The notes: generated by a model from the sequence alone, not told the origin. 64,000 nucleotides of DNA from Psychroflexus sp041694175 (GCA_041694175.1 JASMTR010000047.1:11912-75911); one strand, 5' to 3'; positions 45,516 through 54,080 are shown, counted from the stretch's first letter. Made by a program: numbers and translations.

Positions 45516-46076
45516 CTAATATTTATAACCTTCACCTTCATCAGCTTCAAGACCTACGCCAAGACTTAAAACCATACGATTGACAAAATTAAAATAAGCA
45601 ACAACCAAAGTGGCATCGAGAATTGCAGAATCGCTAAAACCATTAAGTTTAAGAATTTCTGTGACATCTATTGATTCTGCTTCGCCTGGATTTAAGGTCA
45701 CTTGTTTAGCGTATTCACACAAGGCTAAATCTTCTTTTGATAAGTCTAAACCCCCGAAATTATTTCTCAATTGCTGAACTTTTTGTTCTTCTTTCCAATA
45801 ATGATTTAAAGCCGTACCGTGGTGCGTTTGACAATATTCACATTGGTTTGCTGCTGAAACCACAACAGCTATCATTTCTCGTCTGGCACGACTGAGTTCA
45901 GATTTTGAAAACATAATTTCCATATACAAATCCATATGTTTTACAATGCTTTCTGGACGAAGACTTTGTATTTTATGGACTTCAGCTAACTTACCGCGAG
46001 ATTGAGTTAATTGGTCGTATATTTCTTTTAATCGCCCTTCAGCCTCTTGTTCTTGAATGACTTTTATTCGACTCAT
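45516..46076 (-). CDS. AhpD-like alkylhydroperoxidase / carboxymuconolactone decarboxylase family protein
   Basis: A 186-residue protein. The central SRARREMIAVVVSAANQCEYCQTHHGTAL contains the Cys-x-x-Cys and the following His of the AhpD peroxidase family. The C-terminal DATLVVAYFNFVNRMVLSLGVGL is typical of the peroxidase-related subgroup. It would reduce peroxides through a disulfide exchange. Its start overlaps the stop of the upstream peroxiredoxin-like gene by one base, so the two form an operon. The electron donor is not known. Confidence 0.85.
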   Translation of the reverse strand: MSRIKVIQEQEAEGRLKEIYDQLTQSRGKLAEVHKIQSLRPESIVKHMDLYMEIMFSKSELSRARREMIAVVVSAANQCEYCQTHHGTALNHYWKEEQKVQQLRNNFGGLDLSKEDLALCEYAKQVTLNPGEAESIDVTEILKLNGFSDSAILDATLVVAYFNFVNRMVLSLGVGLEADEGEGYKY

Positions 46077-46687
46077 TATTTTGGGATATTGTTGACAATG
46101 TCTTCAACTTTAGAGCGGTTTTTATAATTAGGATCAAAATGTCTCCAAACTACTTTTCGATTAGTGTCAATAATATAAGTTGCTGGAATTGGTAATTGTT
46201 GAGAATCGTCTGAGTGTGCATTTTTCAGGTCAGCATTCAACATTGTATTGTAAGCTGTTCGTGTTGCTGCATCGGGTCTAAATTTGACATCAAACATATC
46301 TGCTATTTTATAATCTTTATCATACAAAAGTGTGTACGAGGCATTTGTTTTTTCTTGAGTTAATTGAAGTTTATCAGTTTTTTCTGGTGAAATAGCCACC
46401 AGCTGAGCACCAGCTTCTGTGATTTTTTCTAATTCTTTTTCCAGCTCGCTTAAGTGTTGATTACAAATCGGGCACCAATGTCCACGATAAAAGACGAGAA
46501 CCACAGGTCCATTTTTTAAGGCTTTATTGAGTTCAAAAGTTCCTGTTAAACTTTGGGCCTTAAAATTTTCTACTGTAGCGCCAACTTTTATGCCTTCAGC
46601 CTCTTTAGCTTTTTTATAATCGTTTTGTGAATTTGCAAATAGTCCCATAAATAACACAAGATTTAGTAATACATATTTTGTTTTCAT
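46076..46687 (-). CDS. Exported peroxiredoxin-like (AhpC/TSA, redoxin) protein
   Basis: About 203 residues from the chosen ATG at 46687, where a signal peptide (MKTKYVLLNLVLFMGLFANSQ) begins. The redoxin domain has VVLVFYRGHWCPICNQHLSELE, with the peroxidatic Cys in WCPIC. It should reduce hydroperoxides in the periplasm. A start at 46747 would run back across the hairpin terminator at 46712-46742, so I reject it. The ATG lies 24 bases after that hairpin, with no room for a promoter. It is followed, with one base overlapping, by the AhpD-like gene. Confidence 0.85.
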   Translation of the reverse strand: MKTKYVLLNLVLFMGLFANSQNDYKKAKEAEGIKVGATVENFKAQSLTGTFELNKALKNGPVVLVFYRGHWCPICNQHLSELEKELEKITEAGAQLVAISPEKTDKLQLTQEKTNASYTLLYDKDYKIADMFDVKFRPDAATRTAYNTMLNADLKNAHSDDSQQLPIPATYIIDTNRKVVWRHFDPNYKNRSKVEDIVNNIPK

Positions 46688-46711
46688 TGTTTTAAATTTT
46701 TTATAAATATA

Positions 46712-46742
46712 AAAAAAGGCAACCGATATGATTGCCTTTTTT
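46712..46742 (-). terminator. Intrinsic terminator after the YceI gene
   Basis: The 11-bp stem AAAAAAGGCAA/TTGCCTTTTTT (46712-46722 with 46732-46742) has a nine-base loop. The poly-T of the stem serves as the U-tract in either direction. It lies 21 bases after the YceI stop and 24 bases before the next ATG. Confidence 0.82.
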
Positions 46743-46762
46743 AACATTAGTGATGTTAATTC

Positions 46763-47323
46763 TTATTTATATTCTGCTTTTGCAGTGACTTCAACTTTGT
46801 CTGCAATGTTTTTAGAAGGTTTCCCTCTTTCAAATTCGATATCATAATCAGCTAAGGTGATAAAGAATTTTGTTTCTAAACTTACTTTTCCTCCAGATAC
46901 TTTAATTGTAGCATCTTCAGTTACTTTTTTAGTTACGCCTCTTATGGTCATTTCGCCATCTACATTTGCTGTGTAGGTTCCATCAGAGCTAAAATCTATA
47001 TCAGATAAATTTTTAATATCACCAACATATTTAGCTTTTGGGTATTTACTGGTGTGCAAAAATTTCTTTTGGTTAAAGTGTTTTTGCATTAAAGATTTTG
47101 GAAACTCAAAACCTTGCATTGGTACAGAAAATACAAATTTTCCTGTTGATTTGTCAATTGTGCTTACAGCAGCATAATTATTTGCTTCAATGTCTTCAGC
47201 TGGTGTAGTTGAGAAAAACTTGATGTGTGTTTTTGAACTTACCAACTTGTCTGCTACGGTTGTAAAGGCAAATAAGCCTAAAACTGCAACTAACGCGATA
47301 CTTAATACTTTTAAATTTTTCAT
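46763..47323 (-). CDS. YceI-family exported lipocalin-like protein
   Basis: A 186-residue protein with a signal peptide ending near GLFAFTTVA. The beta-barrel domain has the family features: SKTHIKFFSTTPAEDIEANN, PMQGFEFPKSLMQKHFNQKKFLHTSKYPKAKYVG and GEMTIRGVTKKVTEDATI. YceI proteins bind polyisoprenoid or other lipids in the periplasm. Whether this one carries an isoprenoid is not known. It is followed by a terminator and preceded by an OB-fold membrane protein gene 53 bases upstream. Confidence 0.88.
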   Translation of the reverse strand: MKNLKVLSIALVAVLGLFAFTTVADKLVSSKTHIKFFSTTPAEDIEANNYAAVSTIDKSTGKFVFSVPMQGFEFPKSLMQKHFNQKKFLHTSKYPKAKYVGDIKNLSDIDFSSDGTYTANVDGEMTIRGVTKKVTEDATIKVSGGKVSLETKFFITLADYDIEFERGKPSKNIADKVEVTAKAEYK

Positions 47324-47376
47324 TGTTCTTGTTTTTTAATTTTAAATTATTGTTTGATTGTTATTTACTATGTCGA

Positions 47377-47853
47377 TTATTTTTTAATGACCTTACTTTT
47401 TTCTACAACGACGTCTTCATACATTTCTAAGTCTTCATCGTATGCAGCGCCAGAACGAATCACACCTTTAATAGTAATAGTAGAGCCGACTTGAACTTGT
47501 TTGGCCTCACCTGATGTTTCTTGAGTAAAGAAAGCCTTAACACCAGCTTTTGCTGAGTCAGATTTAAGTAACACAACTGTATTACCTTCATAATCTTCGC
47601 TAACCTCACTGACTTGACCTTTAATTTCTAAAACTTTAGATTCACCATCGGCAGCGAGATACTTTTCATTTGCTGCTTGATTGTCAGTTAAATATTCCTG
47701 AACGATATCAGATGCTTTTAGTGAATAATCTGTCTCTGTATCTTGAACATCACGGTGTGGCTGAAAATACATCCAAGCGCCGTAAGCGCCTCCAATTACG
47801 ACTAACACTAAAACGACTAATAATATTTTCTTGATTACTTTTTTCTTACTCAT
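47377..47853 (-). CDS. Membrane-anchored OB-fold protein (tRNA_anti-like)
   Basis: A 158-residue protein with an N-terminal transmembrane anchor (ILLVVLVLVVIGGAYGAWMYF) and a C-terminal OB-fold domain. The OB strands are KVLEIKGQVSEVSEDYEGNTVVLLKSD and VQVGSTITIKGVIRSGAAYDEDLEMYEDVVVEKS, matching the tRNA_anti-like family common in Bacteroidota. The domain is expected on the periplasmic side, so nucleic-acid binding seems unlikely there. Function is unknown. It is co-directional with YceI downstream and may be in the same transcript. Confidence 0.78.
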   Translation of the reverse strand: MSKKKVIKKILLVVLVLVVIGGAYGAWMYFQPHRDVQDTETDYSLKASDIVQEYLTDNQAANEKYLAADGESKVLEIKGQVSEVSEDYEGNTVVLLKSDSAKAGVKAFFTQETSGEAKQVQVGSTITIKGVIRSGAAYDEDLEMYEDVVVEKSKVIKK

Positions 47854-47966
47854 GATAAATTGTTTTAATTTTATACATTTACTTAGACAGAGTTTTATTT
47901 TAAACCTAACAGATTTTTATTTTAAATTTTAACATTTGAATTTTAAATACTGTAAATCAATATTTT

Positions 47967-48821
47967 ATGACACAAAAAATAGTTCAATCTGATAATTTTA
48001 TCATTGGATATAATCAAGAAAAACCGATTGTAGCAGACCTTACTTATAGTGAAAGCAACGAAGTTCAGCCCGTTGTTATCTTTTGTCACGGTTATAAAGG
48101 TTATAAAGATTGGGGCGCTTGGCATTTAGTGGGTCAAGAGTTTGCAAAAGCTGGTTTTGTGTTTTTAAAATTCAACTTTTCTCACAACGGTGGCACATTT
48201 GAAAATCCAATTGACTTTCCTGATTTAGAAGCCTTTGGACAAGACAATTTTAGCAAACAAATGGATGATTTAAAGGCGGTTATAGATTTTGTGAAAGAAC
48301 AGAAAAAACCTTTACCCAAAGTTAATAGGTCTAAAATCTCATTGATTGGACACAGTCGCGGCGGTGGCATAGCTTGCTTAACAGCTTATGAAAATCAAGC
48401 TGTAGATAAACTTGTCACTTGGTCTTCGGTTTCCAACTATAAAAATCGATTTCCAAAAGGGAAAAATTTAGAGCATTGGCAAAACGAAGGTGTTTACTAT
48501 GTCAAAAACGGGAGAACACACCAAGATATGCCGCATTATTATCAGTTTTACGAAGATTTCTTAGAAAATCAAGACCGATTTGATATTCAAAATGCAGCCC
48601 AAAACCTGAAACAGCCTTTTTTAATTCTTCACGGCGAAGAAGATGAAACTGTAAAGCTTGAAGAAGCTCGCAAATTAAATGATTGGTGCAGTCAAGCTGA
48701 ACTAAAAATTATCCAAAATGCGACGCATACTTATAATACTAAACAACCTTGGAATAAAACTGAGCTCTCAAAAGAATTGAAAGACACCGTTGATGAAAGT
48801 ATTGTGTTTTTAAAAAACTGA
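47967..48821 (+). CDS. Alpha/beta hydrolase (serine hydrolase)
   Basis: A 284-residue alpha/beta hydrolase. The oxyanion segment is VIFCHGYKGYKDWGAWH, the nucleophile elbow is LIGHSRGGGIA (Ser near 132), the acid is in LILHGEEDETV and the catalytic His in NATHTYNTKQPW. No signal peptide is visible, so it should be cytosolic. The substrate is not predictable; families with this arrangement include esterases and dienelactone hydrolases. It is followed after 7 bases by the SGNH hydrolase gene and forms a unit with it and DUF2851. Confidence 0.88.
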   Translation: MTQKIVQSDNFIIGYNQEKPIVADLTYSESNEVQPVVIFCHGYKGYKDWGAWHLVGQEFAKAGFVFLKFNFSHNGGTFENPIDFPDLEAFGQDNFSKQMDDLKAVIDFVKEQKKPLPKVNRSKISLIGHSRGGGIACLTAYENQAVDKLVTWSSVSNYKNRFPKGKNLEHWQNEGVYYVKNGRTHQDMPHYYQFYEDFLENQDRFDIQNAAQNLKQPFLILHGEEDETVKLEEARKLNDWCSQAELKIIQNATHTYNTKQPWNKTELSKELKDTVDESIVFLKN

Positions 48822-48828
48822 ACTTAAT

Positions 48829-49494
48829 ATGTTGAAATCTTTGATTTTATTTCTTTTACTCTTTTTAAACCTACAACTTATGGCACAAAAAACCTATTTG
48901 GCTCTTGGAGATTCCTACACCATTGGCGAAGGTCTCGACATTGAAAATTCTTGGCCATATCAACTACAAGATCTATTAAATGAAAGTGAATATAATATTG
49001 AAAAGCCCGAAATTATTGCCAAAACAGGCTGGCGCACCGATGAGTTGATTGAAGCCATAAAAAAGCAAACAAAAGATGACAAACAATATGATATAGTGTC
49101 TTTATTAATAGGTGTGAATAATCAATATCAAAACAAAGCTTTATCTCAATATAAAAAGGAGTTGAAAAAATTGCTTGAAATTGCAATTTCGAAATGCAAA
49201 AACAAAAACAAAGGTGTTTTTGTCGTCAGCATTCCTGATTATGGCGTAACGCCATTTGCTCAAGAAAAAAATAAAACCAATGCTATTGCAGATTTAAAAA
49301 ATTACAATGCCTTTGCCAAGAAGCAATGCCAGAAACACGATGTGGCATTTTACGACATTACAGATTTATCTGCTCGATTAAGCCAGGCTGATGATATGCT
49401 CATCAGTGACCGTTTACACCCAAGCGCTGAGCAATATAAAGCTTGGGTCAACTTATTTTTACCGCAATTAAAACTACAGTTGAAAAAATTGTGA
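48829..49494 (+). CDS. Exported SGNH/GDSL hydrolase
   Basis: A 221-residue protein with a signal peptide (MLKSLILFLLLFLNLQLMAQ). The SGNH core has LALGDSYTIGEG (block I, catalytic Ser), LIGVNNQYQ (the GxN block) and SDRLHPSAEQYKAW (block V, Asp-His). Such enzymes hydrolyse esters, including acyl groups on glycans or lipids. The substrate is unknown. Its TGA shares its last base with the ATG of the DUF2851 gene. Confidence 0.9.
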   Translation: MLKSLILFLLLFLNLQLMAQKTYLALGDSYTIGEGLDIENSWPYQLQDLLNESEYNIEKPEIIAKTGWRTDELIEAIKKQTKDDKQYDIVSLLIGVNNQYQNKALSQYKKELKKLLEIAISKCKNKNKGVFVVSIPDYGVTPFAQEKNKTNAIADLKNYNAFAKKQCQKHDVAFYDITDLSARLSQADDMLISDRLHPSAEQYKAWVNLFLPQLKLQLKKL

Positions 49495-50780
49495 TGCAAG
49501 AGGATTTTTTACATCATATCTGGCAATATCAAAAGTTTCAGCACAAAGAAACCTTAAAAACCAATCAAGGAGAAACTCTTCAAATCCTATCTGTTGGTCA
49601 ACATAATCAGCATCAATCTGGTCCTGATTTTTTTAATGCTAAAATTAAAATTGCCAACCAAATCTGGGCTGGCAATATTGAAATTCATCTTAAATCATCA
49701 GATTGGTATGCGCATCAACACGAAAATGATTCGGCGTATGATAATGTTATTTTGCACGTGGTTTGGAGTGATGACGTAGAAATCTATAGAGCAGACAATT
49801 CTATTATACCGAGTTTATCTTTAAAAAATAAAGTAGATACTGAAGTTTTTCAACGATATGAACAGCTTTTAAAAGTCAAACCACAACAAATTAATTGTGA
49901 GAAAAGTTTTGCCAGGTTTGATGATTTTGTATTACAAAACTGGTTAGAACGTTTGTTTATTGAGCGCTTAGAAAGCAAATCAAACTTGATTTTAAAACTT
50001 TTAAATCAAAGCCAAAATAATTGGGAAGCGGTTTTGTTTCAACTTTTGAGTAAAAATTTTGGTTTGAACGTTAATGGCTCAGCGTTTTTAGAAATGTCTA
50101 AAACTATACCTTATAAAGTCATTGCCAAACACCATCAAAATGTTGAAGACTTAGAAGCTTTAATATTAGGACAAAGTTGTCTTTTGGAAATTGATACTGA
50201 AGAGCATTATATTAAAAACTTACAAGAGCGCTACCAATACCTTAAGTACAAATATCAGCTACAACCAGCAAAGGAACGACCCAAGTTTTTTAGGCTAAGG
50301 CCTGACAATTTCCCGAGTTTAAGATTAGCAGAATTCGCTGCCGTTTATCATCAACAGCCGCAATTATTTCAAAACCTGATATCAGCCAAAAGTAAAAATG
50401 AGATTTATAAAATATTTGAAATTAAATTAACAGAGTTTTGGAAAACCCATTATAGCCTAACCAAACAGAGTAAACCGAAAACCAAACGATTGAGCCAAAA
50501 CTTTATTGATTTGTTGATTATCAATACATTAATTCCATTAAAATTTTGTCACCAAAAACAAACTGCCAATGAATTATCTAATGATGAACTTTTTGAATTA
50601 ATAAGTAGCTTAAAGCCAGAACGCAATCGAAAAGTTGATGTATTTGAAGATTTACGTCCAAAGACCAACCAAAATGCTTTGCATTCTCAAGCTTTACTTC
50701 AACTCAAAACTGAATATTGTGACAAAAACTACTGTTTAAAATGTCATCTCGGAAAACGCATTCTCAACCAATCAATCTAA
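49494..50780 (+). CDS. DUF2851 family protein
   Basis: A 428-residue cytosolic protein of a family common in Bacteroidota. Recognisable stretches are EDFLHHIWQYQKFQ, LQILSVGQHNQHQSGPDFFNAKIKI, WAGNIEIHLKSSDWYAHQH and VILHVVW, and near the end SQALLQLKTEYCDKNYCLKCHLGKRIL, a Cys cluster that may bind a metal. No function is assigned to the family. I start at the ATG at 49494 (TGATG overlap with the SGNH gene), rather than 51 bases upstream inside that gene. The 3' end overlaps the convergent aroQ gene by 9 bases. Confidence 0.88.
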   Translation: MQEDFLHHIWQYQKFQHKETLKTNQGETLQILSVGQHNQHQSGPDFFNAKIKIANQIWAGNIEIHLKSSDWYAHQHENDSAYDNVILHVVWSDDVEIYRADNSIIPSLSLKNKVDTEVFQRYEQLLKVKPQQINCEKSFARFDDFVLQNWLERLFIERLESKSNLILKLLNQSQNNWEAVLFQLLSKNFGLNVNGSAFLEMSKTIPYKVIAKHHQNVEDLEALILGQSCLLEIDTEEHYIKNLQERYQYLKYKYQLQPAKERPKFFRLRPDNFPSLRLAEFAAVYHQQPQLFQNLISAKSKNEIYKIFEIKLTEFWKTHYSLTKQSKPKTKRLSQNFIDLLIINTLIPLKFCHQKQTANELSNDELFELISSLKPERNRKVDVFEDLRPKTNQNALHSQALLQLKTEYCDKNYCLKCHLGKRILNQSI

Positions 50781-51188
50781 ATAGCTCTGTATAGCTAAGT
50801 CGTAACTTCTCAATCCAAAACCACTCACACTTCCAAAAACTACTGGACTAATATAAGAGTGTTTTCTAAAATCTTCACGAGCAAAAACATTTGAAATATG
50901 CACTTCTACAACTGGAGTTTCCAAAGCTTTTATAGCGTCAGCAATAGCAATTGATGTATGCGTGTATGCCGCAGCGTTGAGCACAATACCATCAACATTA
51001 TCATCGGCTTCGTGGAGCTCTGAAATAATTTCTCCTTCTATATTGGAATGAAAATAAGAAAGTTCTACACTTTTAAATTTCATTTGCAATTCTGAAAAAT
51101 AATCTTGAAAACTGGTTTTACCATAAATCTCAGGTTCACGTTTTCCAAGAAGATTAAGATTTGGGCCGTTAATGATATGGATTTTCAT
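50772..51188 (-). CDS. aroQ: 3-dehydroquinate dehydratase, type II
   Basis: A 138-residue enzyme of the shikimate pathway that dehydrates 3-dehydroquinate to 3-dehydroshikimate. Motifs are IHIINGPNLNLLGKREPEIYG with the catalytic Tyr loop, the NAAAYTHTSIAIADAI segment and VEVHISNVFAREDFRKHSYISPV with the catalytic His. Length is normal for the dodecameric type II family. It is convergent with DUF2851 and divergent from the rplM operon. Confidence 0.96.
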   Translation of the reverse strand: MKIHIINGPNLNLLGKREPEIYGKTSFQDYFSELQMKFKSVELSYFHSNIEGEIISELHEADDNVDGIVLNAAAYTHTSIAIADAIKALETPVVEVHISNVFAREDFRKHSYISPVVFGSVSGFGLRSYDLAIQSYLD

Positions 51189-51302
51189 AGTTTTGATTTG
51201 GGTTAAAAATACTTAAAAAATTAATCTGAATAAAAAATAAATGAAATTATGATGTCGCTTTAAAAATTCAAAACGTAATTTAAAATATTTTAATCTAAAA
51301 AC

Positions 51303-51332
51303 TTGAAATATAAATTTATAATTGTAAATTTG
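51303..51332 (+). promoter_or_regulatory. Promoter of the rplM ribosomal operon
   Basis: TTG (51303-51305), a 19-base spacer and TAAATTTG (51325-51332) match the Bacteroidota -33/-7 consensus well. Transcription should start near 51339, giving a leader of about 37 bases before the GTG start of rplM. This is the clearest promoter in the window. Confidence 0.8.
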
Positions 51333-51375
51333 CACCCCTTTAAAAAGGACTAGTTTTAATTATAAAAATATTGAA

Positions 51376-51831
51376 GTGGATACATTAAGTTACAAAACCG
51401 TTTCGGCAAACACGCAAACTGTTGAAAAACAGTGGGTTTTAGTTGATGCTGAAGATCAAACTTTAGGGCGATTATCATCTGCCGTAGCAAAAATTTTAAG
51501 AGGCAAAAACAAGCCTAATTTTACACCTCATGTAGATTGTGGTGATAATGTGGTTGTGATAAATGCCGATAAAATTAAGTTATCTGGTAAAAAATGGGAC
51601 AATAAAGTTTATATCAGCCACACTGGTTATCCAGGTGGTCAACGTACCAAAACTGCCACTCAAGTTTTTGAAAATCACCCTGAGCGTCTTGTTGAAAGAG
51701 CAGTAAAGGGTATGTTACCTAAAAATAAATTAGGAGCAGATTTGTTTAGAAATCTTCGTGTATTCTCAGGAGATAAGCACGATATCGAAGCTCAGAAACC
51801 AGAAAAAATTAACTTAAACGAATTATTGTAA
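51376..51831 (+). CDS. rplM: 50S ribosomal protein L13
   Basis: A 151-residue ribosomal protein. Family hallmarks are WVLVDAEDQTLGRLSSAVAKILRGKNKPNF, the HVDCGDNVVVINADKI strand and ERLVERAVKGMLPKNKLG. The start is GTG at 51376, giving MDTLSYKTVSAN, the N-terminus usual in Flavobacteria. It heads a unit with rpsI 3 bases downstream. L13 is an early-assembly protein of the large subunit. Confidence 0.98.
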   Translation: MDTLSYKTVSANTQTVEKQWVLVDAEDQTLGRLSSAVAKILRGKNKPNFTPHVDCGDNVVVINADKIKLSGKKWDNKVYISHTGYPGGQRTKTATQVFENHPERLVERAVKGMLPKNKLGADLFRNLRVFSGDKHDIEAQKPEKINLNELL

Positions 51832-51834
51832 TCC

Positions 51835-52221
51835 ATGGAGACAATTCATAAAATAGGTCGTAGAAAAACATCAGTTGCTCGTATTTACATGTCCAAAGGT
51901 AAAGGCAACGTTGTTGTAAACGGAAAAAAAGTAGATGAATACTTTACAACTGGCCCTTTATTATACAAAATCAATCAAGCATTTGAATTGACTGAAACCG
52001 AAAAACAATATGACTTAAAAGTCAATGTTTTAGGTGGTGGCATCACAGGTCAAGCAGAAGCCATTAGAATGGCTATTGCTAGAGCACTATGTGAAGTTGA
52101 TGCTGAACACCGTAGCGCACTTAAGCCAGAAGGTTTATTAACCAGAGATCCAAGAATGGTTGAGCGTAAAAAATTCGGTCAGAAGAAGGCAAGAAAGAAA
52201 TTCCAATTCTCAAAACGTTAA
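51835..52221 (+). CDS. rpsI: 30S ribosomal protein S9
   Basis: A 128-residue protein with METIHKIGRRKTSVARIYM at the start, LGGGITGQAEAIRMAIARAL in the middle and the basic tail KFGQKKARKKFQFSKR, whose last Arg normally contacts P-site tRNA. It follows rplM after 3 bases, the usual order. Confidence 0.98.
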   Translation: METIHKIGRRKTSVARIYMSKGKGNVVVNGKKVDEYFTTGPLLYKINQAFELTETEKQYDLKVNVLGGGITGQAEAIRMAIARALCEVDAEHRSALKPEGLLTRDPRMVERKKFGQKKARKKFQFSKR

Positions 52222-52350
52222 TCTATATATTAAATCATTTTTGTTGTTATCTTGACGACAATGTTAAGTAATTAGTTTAGCATCTAAACAATCAAGGCTT
52301 AAAAACCACTTGGTTGTTGCTATACCAACAGAACGTAAACTACTAAAAAA
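52222..52350 (+). promoter_or_regulatory. Structured leader upstream of rpsB (candidate regulatory RNA)
   Basis: The 129 bases between rpsI and rpsB hold three small hairpins. TTGTTGT (52241-52247) pairs with ACGACAA (52255-52261) with one G-U pair. GTTTAG/CTAAAC (52275-52280 with 52284-52289) has a 3-base loop. TTGGT/ACCAA (52310-52314 with 52324-52328) lies just before the ATG. No exact -7 box is present, so rpsB may be read from rplM. An S2 autoregulatory leader is possible but not shown. Confidence 0.35.
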
Positions 52351-53229
52351 ATGGCAAAACAAGCAGAAGTAAAAGAACTCCTTGACGCGGGTGTACATTT
52401 TGGTCACCTAACAAGACGATGGAATCCTAACATGGCACCATATATCTATATGGAGCGTAATGGGATACACATTATCAACCTTTACAAAACGGCTGCTAAA
52501 TTAGACGAAGCTACAAATGCTCTCGCTAAGATTGCAGCTAGTGGTCGTAAAATACTTTTTGTGGCGACAAAAAAACAAGCTAAAGAAATTGTTGCAGAAC
52601 AAGCAAGCAAAGCAAATCAGCCCTATATCACAGAAAGATGGCCTGGTGGAATGCTTACCAATTTTGTAACCATCAGAAAATCGGTAAAAAAAATGGCTGC
52701 GGTTGATCGTATGAAAAAAGACGGTAGTTTTGATACTTTATCTAAAAAGGAAAAACTACAAATGAATCGTATGAGGGCTAAGCTTGAAAAAAACTTAGGC
52801 TCTATATCAGATATGACAAGACTTCCTGGTGCTTTATTTGTTGTAGATATTATTAAAGAAAATATTGCAGTAAAAGAAGCTCAAAAACTCAACATCCCTG
52901 TTTTTGCAATGGTTGATACTAATTCAGATCCTAGAGAAGTTGACTATGTGATTCCAGCTAACGATGATGCTTCTAAATCAATCAATAAAGTCATCAGTTT
53001 TGTCGCTGACGGTGTTATTGAAGGTCTTGAAAAAAGAGAAAATCAGAAAAAAGAAGATGCCGCTAAAAAAGAAGCAGAAAAAAAGGCTAAAGAAGAAGCT
53101 AAGTTAGCCGCTAAAAAAGCTGAAGAAAGCAAAAAGGCAGAAGAAGCTAAGAAAACTGAAGAGAAAAAAGAAGAAGACAAATCTTCAAAACCCGAAGAAA
53201 AAGCTAAAACAAAAGACACTAAATCATAA
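52351..53229 (+). CDS. rpsB: 30S ribosomal protein S2
   Basis: A 292-residue protein. Conserved parts are LLDAGVHFGHLTRRWNPNMAPYIY, the FVATKKQAKEIVAEQA helix, ERWPGGMLTNFVTI and LPGALFVVDIIKENIAVKEA. Residues from about 230 to 292 form a Lys/Glu/Ala-rich tail absent from the E. coli protein, probably a helix or disordered. S2 joins the small subunit late and is needed for S1-type interactions. It lies 29 bases before tsf, the classical order. Confidence 0.98.
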   Translation: MAKQAEVKELLDAGVHFGHLTRRWNPNMAPYIYMERNGIHIINLYKTAAKLDEATNALAKIAASGRKILFVATKKQAKEIVAEQASKANQPYITERWPGGMLTNFVTIRKSVKKMAAVDRMKKDGSFDTLSKKEKLQMNRMRAKLEKNLGSISDMTRLPGALFVVDIIKENIAVKEAQKLNIPVFAMVDTNSDPREVDYVIPANDDASKSINKVISFVADGVIEGLEKRENQKKEDAAKKEAEKKAKEEAKLAAKKAEESKKAEEAKKTEEKKEEDKSSKPEEKAKTKDTKS

Positions 53230-53258
53230 TAAATTCAATTATCAATTTTTAAAAAATT

Positions 53259-54080
53259 ATGGCAAATATAACAGCTGCAGACGTTAAAAAACTTAGAGAG
53301 CAAACCGGTGCTGGTATGATGGATTGTAAAAAAGCCTTAGTTGAAACTGATGGCGATTTTGACAAAGCCATTGAAGTCTTACGTAAAAAAGGTCAAAAAG
53401 TTGCGGCCAAAAGAGCAGATCGTGAATCCTCTGAAGGTGTTGCTATTGCTTTAGTCAATGACGACAATTCGAAAGGAGTTATCATTTCACTGAATTGTGA
53501 AACTGATTTTGTTGCTAAAAATGAAGACTTTATCAAATTAGCCCAAAGCTTTGCTCAAAAAGCACTAAATGTTTCTTCAAAAGATGAACTTCTAAAGCAA
53601 GATTTTAAAAACATCACCGTTGAAGAAAAACTGTTAGAACAAACTGGCGTTATAGGTGAAAAAATTGAACTTGGTGCATTTGAAACACTTGAAGCCCCGT
53701 TTGTTGGATCTTATATTCACGCTGGTAACAAAATAGCTGTTTTAAGTGGTTTATCTAAAGCTGTTGACAATGCAGAAGAACTAGCTAAAGACGTAGCTAT
53801 GCAAACTGCAGCTATGAATCCTGTAGCCTTAAACGAAGATGGAGTTGACCAAGCAACAATTGACAAAGAAATAGAAATTGCTAAGGAGAATTTAAGACAA
53901 GAAGGTAAGCCTGAAGCAATGTTAGACAAAATTGCACAAGGTAAATTAAAGCGTTTCTTTAAAGACAATACTTTAGTGAATCAAATGTTTATAAAAGACA
54001 ATAAAACTTCTGTTGCACAATATGCTAAAACTTTTGGCGATGTAGAAGTTGTCGGATTTAAGCGTGTTGCTTTAGGTTAA
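53259..54080 (+). CDS. tsf: Elongation factor Ts
   Basis: A 273-residue nucleotide exchange factor for EF-Tu. The N-terminal UBA-like helix bundle has AADVKKLREQTGAGMMDCKKALVETDGDFDKAIEVLRKKG. The core has SSEGVAIALVNDDNSKGVIISLNCETDFVAKN. YIHAGNKIAVLSGL and a C-terminal VAQYAKTFGDVEVVGF complete the family pattern. It follows rpsB and ends at a strong terminator. Confidence 0.98.
   Translation: MANITAADVKKLREQTGAGMMDCKKALVETDGDFDKAIEVLRKKGQKVAAKRADRESSEGVAIALVNDDNSKGVIISLNCETDFVAKNEDFIKLAQSFAQKALNVSSKDELLKQDFKNITVEEKLLEQTGVIGEKIELGAFETLEAPFVGSYIHAGNKIAVLSGLSKAVDNAEELAKDVAMQTAAMNPVALNEDGVDQATIDKEIEIAKENLRQEGKPEAMLDKIAQGKLKRFFKDNTLVNQMFIKDNKTSVAQYAKTFGDVEVVGFKRVALG

Noticed and set aside
46688..46747. 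Longer N-terminus for the peroxiredoxin-like protein
   Set aside because: It would read through a terminator hairpin and place extra residues in front of a complete signal peptide.
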